Source: Delphinapterus leucas (Eukaryota > Chordata > Mammalia > Artiodactyla > Monodontidae). From it: 64,000 bases of DNA. Of the stretch, positions 59,587-64,000 are shown in pieces. A program made the translations under genes and the position numbers. Numbering within the stretch: the stretch's first letter is position 1; every line of letters starts with the position of its first letter. Below the pieces are notes generated by a model, which was not told the origin of the DNA, searched no databases, and was given only the letters and a program-made list of their open reading frames with translations. The stretch is taken from contig NW_022098002.1 in NCBI RefSeq assembly GCF_002288925.2, forward strand, positions 2,494,295 through 2,558,294, written 5' to 3'.

Positions 59587-60979
59587 CATACAAGATCTAC
59601 ATGAAGAAAACTACCAAACTCTGATGAATGAAATCAAATAACTAAATAAATGGAGAGCTATTCCATGTTCATGAGCAGCAAGATTCAATACTGTCAAGAT
59701 GTCAGTTCTTCCCAGTATAATATACAAATTCAATACAATCCCAGTCAAAATCCTAGAAAACCGATTCTAAAGTTTATGTGACAGGCAAAAGACCTAGACT
59801 AGCCAACACAACGTTGAAGAAGAACAAAGTCAGAGGCCTGATATTACCTGACTTCAAGACTTACTATAAAGCTACAGTAACCAAGGTAGTGTGATATTGG
59901 TTAAACACTAGACAAATAGATCAATGAAACAGAATAGAGAACCCAGAAATACACCACATAAATATAGTCAACTGGTCTTTGACAAAGGAGCAAAGGTAAT
60001 ACAATGGAACAAAAATAGCTTTTTTAACAAATGGTGCTTGAACGACTGAACACTCACATGCAAAGAAATGAATCTAGACAGACCACATACCCTTCACAAA
60101 TATTAATTCAAAACAGATCATGGACCAACATGTAAAACACAAAATAACAAAACTCCTAAAAGATAATATAGGAGAAAATCTAGGTGACCTTTGGTATGGT
60201 GATGACTTTTTCCATTCAACACCAAAGGCATGAACCATGAAAGAAAAAATTGATAAGTTGGACTTCATTAAAATTAAAAACTTTTGCTCTGCAGGAGACA
60301 CTGTCAAGAGGATGAGAAGACAAAACCACAGACTGGGAGGAAATATTTGCCAAACACATATCTAATAAAGGACCGTTATCCAAAATATACAAAGAGCTCT
60401 TAAAATTCAACAACAAGGAAACAAAATCCTGATTAAAAAATGGGCCAAAGATCTTGACACCTCACCAAAGAAGACATACAGATGGCAAATAAGCACATGA
60501 AAAGATGCACTATATCATATGCCATCAGAGAAATGCAAATTAAAATAACAATGAGATACAGGTACACTTCTATTAGAATGGCCAAAGTCCTAAACACCAA
60601 ATGCTAGCAAGCGTGTGGAACAACAGGAATTCTCATTTATTGCAGGTGAGAATGCAAAAGTGTACAGCCACTTTGGAAGACAGTTTGGTGGTTTCTTACA
60701 AAACTAAACATACTTCTTACCATTAAATGCACTAATTATGTCCCTCGGATCTACCCAAAGGAGTTGAAAACTTATGTGCACACAAAAACCTATGCGTGAA
60801 CATTTATAACAGCTTTATTCATAATTGCCCAAACTTAGAAACCACCAAGATATGTTTTCAGGAGGTGAATGGTTAAATAAATGTGGCTCTTGAAAAAAGC
60901 ATTCAGTAGAAGTTTCATGTCCCTGATAAACTCCAGATATAGCCACTTTGAGAGACATAATGGTCTCCTTGAAGTACTC

Positions 60980-61126
60980 CTTTCTATTTATTTATTTATA
61001 ATTTTTTAAAATTTTTGCCACACTGCCCGGCTTGCAGGATCTTAGTTCCCCGACCAGTGATTGAATCCAGGCCCCTCGCAGTGGAAGCACAGAGTCCTAA
61101 CCACTGCAAAGACAGGGAAGTCCCTT
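60980..61126 (-). mobile_element. Older tRNA-derived SINE, antisense
   Basis: 'TTTATTTATTTATAATTTTT' tail, 'GGATCTTAGTTCCCCGACCA', 'CGCAGTGGAAGCACAGAGTC' and the end 'GACAGGGAAGTCCC'. Same class as 36072-36257. Confidence 0.8.
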
Positions 61127-61239
61127 ATTTATTTATTTGTTTATTTATTTATTATTTTTTTAGGTTGTGCATTTTTTTAAGTTGACGATTAGTAATCTCC
61201 TTTCCCTGCTTCCCCCTCCTCCCCCTCTATCTCCGACTC

Positions 61240-61500
61240 GTCTTCGTTAGACAGTTTTACGCATTGAGGTTTAATGGACACACAATACGTGGAACATATG
61301 TAAATCATATAATAAGGTGTTTTGACACGTGAAGTCATCATGGAACTGTGACCTCATCATGACAATCAAGATAGTGAACACAGCCATCGCCTCCAAAAGT
61401 TTCCTCACGCCCCTTTGTAATCCTTCCCACTGCCCTCTCTTCAGCCAATCACCGATCTGCTTTCCGTCACTCAGTCAACTCCTCTGTAAATTCCAGTCTG
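61240..61500 (-). mobile_element. L1M-type 3' UTR, antisense
   Basis: 'TTGAGGTTTAATGGACACAC', 'GACAATCAAGATAGTGAACA' and 'AAAAGTTTCCTCACGCCCCT' match the antisense L1M 3' UTR. Confidence 0.7.
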
Positions 61501-61672
61501 GCAAATAGGTCTCTGTCTTGCTCCAGGCCTTAATTTCTCTTAATTCAAGGTCCTTGGCAGACTCACACCTCACACCAACTTTTAAAAGTCTTTCCCATCA
61601 CCCCTTCTTATATTTAAAGAGGGATATTTCTCCCCTCCATGTATATAAGGACTCACATTTGAGGCCCTTTAA

Positions 61673-61740
61673 TTATGCTTTATAATTAAAGCATAAATTT
61701 ATATGCCTTATAAATTATAAATTTTCAATTTTGAAAATTT
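61673..61740. repeat. Two perfect AT-rich inverted repeats
   Basis: TTATGCTTTA (61673-61682) pairs with TAAAGCATAA (61687-61696) across TAAT. AAATTTTCAA (61719-61728) pairs with TTGAAAATTT (61731-61740) across TT. Both could form short hairpins. Function unknown. Confidence 0.85.
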
Positions 61741-61779
61741 TTCAGCTTTATAAATGTTCAATCTTGCCCTCATCCCATA

Positions 61780-63125
61780 AGGGCTGGAGGCTAGCTGGAG
61801 GGCACATACACTCCTGGGATCTACTAACCATAGAGTGTTCCATGGACCAGGCAGCTTCTCGTCTGATATGGGTCATTGGGGTGCCAAACTTCCACCACCC
61901 CCAGCGCAGAAACAAAAAACTCTATTTAATGCAGCTGCACACCATTCTGTGCTGTTGGTCTTATGACTATCGGTCTGGGTGCTTTTATTGGTTTCAACCA
62001 GACATGACACGTGCTGAGGTCCACACGCCACCATGTTTGAGTAACAGAAGCCCCACAACCCAAAGACCTCACTGGCTTGCCCATCACCACCTAAACCTAC
62101 AACTGAGGGGAAGGGCCCATGGTAATCGGCCGACTCAGAGGGCCTGCCTGCAGGCTCACGCTGGAGCTGCAACCGTAGCCACAGATATTTTAATTGGCAA
62201 ATCACCTTACACCCTATCGACATCATAGACCCCGATCAGGCCATACGGTTTAAAACCCATTGCAGTAGAACCCTTCTTATCACCCATCTGGGCAAAGCCT
62301 CAGATCGCTGGAAACTTTTAGATTCAGCCACACCCTTAACTGGGGCTTTAATAGACAGCTGGGCTCTGGCATGGATGGCAACATCGCCTGTACTCGCTGT
62401 GCACCCATGAGCACCTTGACAGAAAAGTTCTTTCCAAGTTAAGCTCCAAGGCCCAAGGTTGCCGTCAGATTACACAAGTGGCTTAGCCTCATTACAATAA
62501 CAGAAAGAGCCATGAAAGCAAGATCCTCAGCAACTTGAGGGCGTATCCAACTGGAAAGGATTCCCCAGTCCCACGTCCCAGTTGATATCACCGTGGCCCA
62601 GGAGCTTGCTATGGAGATGACTTCGCCCTCTGCACCAGAGGTGACTTTACCCCAGACTCTAAAACCTCCCCCCAGCGATGCCTGCAGGCTGCCTCTCCTA
62701 AGGTGCTGACAACTTGGACACAGGACATGACTGCTTTTTTGTTCCTTTGATATTAGGAATTTAATTATGTTTCTTGAGCTTTCTACTTCCTGCTTAGCCC
62801 GTGATCCTGGTATATTCCTTGCTCTCTGCCAAAGGTACAGCACAGGCTTCCGTGCCCAAAGGGAATCTGGGAGAGCTTACCGCTATCACTGTCATTCTAA
62901 AGCGAATGGAGATTACCGCTTTCCCCAGTAGGCACCCACCCATACCAGGCAACTCCTCGAGCCCTTGAAGAGAGGACTACCCACCCCCCGAGCCTTCCCC
63001 CACTCCCTTCTCCAGTTTTCCACCAAAACCTCCATATGTTGTCCAAGTATCATGAGGCCAATTGTATTAACTATGTCTCTTATTTTCTGTATTCTGATTC
63101 TTTGGCATCTGGAGGTTTGCCGACC
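61780..63125. other. Unclassified sequence next to a candidate LTR
   Basis: Flanked on both sides by L1 pieces. No intact frame beyond 165 codons (61731-62228) and no domain I can name. Its position directly before the LTR-like 63127-63660 suggests a decayed retroelement interior, but no protein signature supports that. Confidence 0.3.
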
Positions 63126-63126
63126 C

Positions 63127-63660
63127 TGAAGGGACTGTACTTCCCAAGGTCCTAGAGATAGTACACAGCTCACCCCCAAGAGCACATCTTTTAGATGCAA
63201 ACCAACCAATCCACAGCCCACATCCCAGCCACCTCCTTTATCAGCTCTCACACTCCGGACCACTGTCAACCTGCCCCAATCACCCCAGAGCCAGGTACCA
63301 GACAACCAGACAGCCCCTATGCCCCAGAACCTGCTGAAATTATTCAGTCTACCCAATCCTAAGCCCGCCTACCCATTCCTTCAAGCAGAAACCACAATAA
63401 AGGCTCTTACCACATTCCGCTTCTCCCTCTGCCCCATGACCAGCCCCTGTGCATTCCTGTGTGGCCCCTCTGGATGAGGCATGCCCCCTTCTTTTGGGAT
63501 CTGTGAGTGTAGTAAGCTTCCTTTTTTTTTTTTTCTTTTAAGCTTCCTTTTAAATGGCAGTCATCTCCTGATCTGCTGGCCTCACCGTCTATGGCCCCGT
63601 GTCCCCAGCCACCCCAGTAGTGCTCAGCAGTGCTGAGACTGAGGGATCCTGACTTAGAGC
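63127..63660 (+). mobile_element. Candidate class I-like LTR
   Basis: Features in order: a CCAAT motif ('AACCAACCAATCC') near 63205, AATAAA at 63396-63401, a GT-rich segment 'CATTCCTGTGTGGCCCCTCT', and a U5-like 'TTGGGATCTGTGAGTGTAGT'. No TG...CA ends or target duplication could be fixed. Non-coding. Confidence 0.35.
63513..63551 (-). mobile_element. Poly(T)-only insertion between 13-bp direct repeats
   Basis: TAAGCTTCCTTTT is identical at 63513-63525 and 63539-63551. The 13 nt between are T except for one C. It lies inside the candidate LTR. Confidence 0.5.
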
Positions 63661-63675
63661 AACATTTCCTCTGGA

Positions 63676-64000
63676 TACACCATGGTCAAGTGGGATTTAT
63701 CCCTGGGACGCAAGGATGGTTCAACATACAAAAATCAATAAATGTGATACACCGCATTAATAGATTGAAAGGCAAAAATCATTAGGTCATCTCAATAGAT
63801 ACAGAAAAAGCATTTGACAAAATGCAACATCCCTTCATGATAAAAACCCTCAACAAATTGGTTAGAGGAGGAATATACCTCAACCTACTAAAGGCCATAT
63901 ACAACAAACCCACAACTAACATGAAATTCAACAGTGAAAGTTTGAGAGCTTTTCCTCCAAGACCAGGAACAAGCCAAGGGTGCCCACTCTCAACACTCCT
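63676..64000 (+). mobile_element. L1 ORF2 fragment running off the window
   Basis: Sense L1 ORF2 reverse-transcriptase region: 'GTCAAGTGGGATTTATCCCT' at the 5' break, the RT box [13 protein letters not shown] near 63795-63835, then [11 protein letters not shown] at 63970-64000. One stop (NH*VIS near 63780) interrupts it. It begins abruptly at about 63676, a 5' truncation or junction. Confidence 0.9.

Larger units (their letters stand above)
57896..60890 (+). mobile_element. L1 ORF2 (downstream part), interrupted
   Basis: Contains L1 ORF2 blocks in order: 'AACTAGAAAAAGAAGAGCAA', SKQKAPGPDGFTCEFYQ (58340-58390), the RT box MSTDAQKAFDKIQ (58721-58760), a degenerate RT active-site region near 59015-59040, and C-terminal blocks to about 60885, where it stops before the usual 3' UTR. 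Numerous frameshifts and stops. A SINE splits it at 59249-59586. Confidence 0.88.

Noticed and set aside
61731..62228. 165-codon frame as a retroviral or host protein
   Set aside because: No motif I can name; surrounding frames are closed.

Overview
The window looks like nuclear DNA of a cetacean, most likely a toothed whale. It has no compact gene array. It does carry several young, CpG-rich, tRNA-derived SINEs that begin GGGCTTCCCTGGTGGCGCAG and have A- and B-box Pol III promoter motifs, i.e. the CHR family of cetaceans and relatives. Older CHR-2/Bov-tA-like copies, several generations of LINE-1, and ancient MIR, L2, LTR and hAT-like remnants are also present. I saw no ruminant BovB LINE, which also points away from ruminants. 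The species assignment is inference.

The only recognisable gene is a dead one: a FAM50-family retrocopy at 16181-17058 on the + strand, best matched to FAM50B. It sits in a strongly CpG-rich block. The initiator is ACG, there are five frameshifts, an internal deletion of about 24 codons, an in-frame TAG, and the terminal stop has become CGA. In humans FAM50B is an intronless imprinted gene between PXDC1 and PRPF4B. If this is the orthologue, the window is part of that intergenic interval, which would explain the absence of other exons.

Layout. 1-15 kb: unassigned DNA with L2 and MIR, an antisense L1 remnant, L1 3' ends, one CHR SINE and an MLT1-like LTR. 15.8-17.6 kb: hAT-like remnant, FAM50B pseudogene, then a MIR that supplies the next AATAAA. 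17.8-24.7 kb: old L1 fragments, one split by an LTR; an ancient repeat split by a CHR SINE; a long solo LTR. 24.7-31.3 kb: mostly unassigned, with one MER5-like element. 31.3-36.5 kb: an old antisense L1 carrying tetranucleotide and dinucleotide repeats and a young SINE, then a CpG-rich GC-box stretch at 34.44-34.74 kb. 38.2-39.8 kb: a complex CA array with a 224-bp duplication, and a 20/21-bp minisatellite. 40.5-47.2 kb: a SINE with a perfect 15-bp target-site duplication, L2 and MIR, a small retrocopy of unknown source, and a 2.1-kb antisense L1. 47-57 kb: mostly unassigned. 57-61 kb: a rearranged L1 invaded by SINEs. 61-64 kb: an L1 3' fragment, AT-rich palindromes, a candidate LTR, and the start of another L1.

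The most unusual pattern is a series of extremely short retroinsertions flanked by 10-17-bp direct repeats: a 181-bp poly(A) retrocopy, L1 3' tips of about 100, 35 and 23 nt, and three sites where almost nothing but a homopolymer lies between the repeats. These look like target-primed events that stopped just inside, or within, the poly(A) tail.
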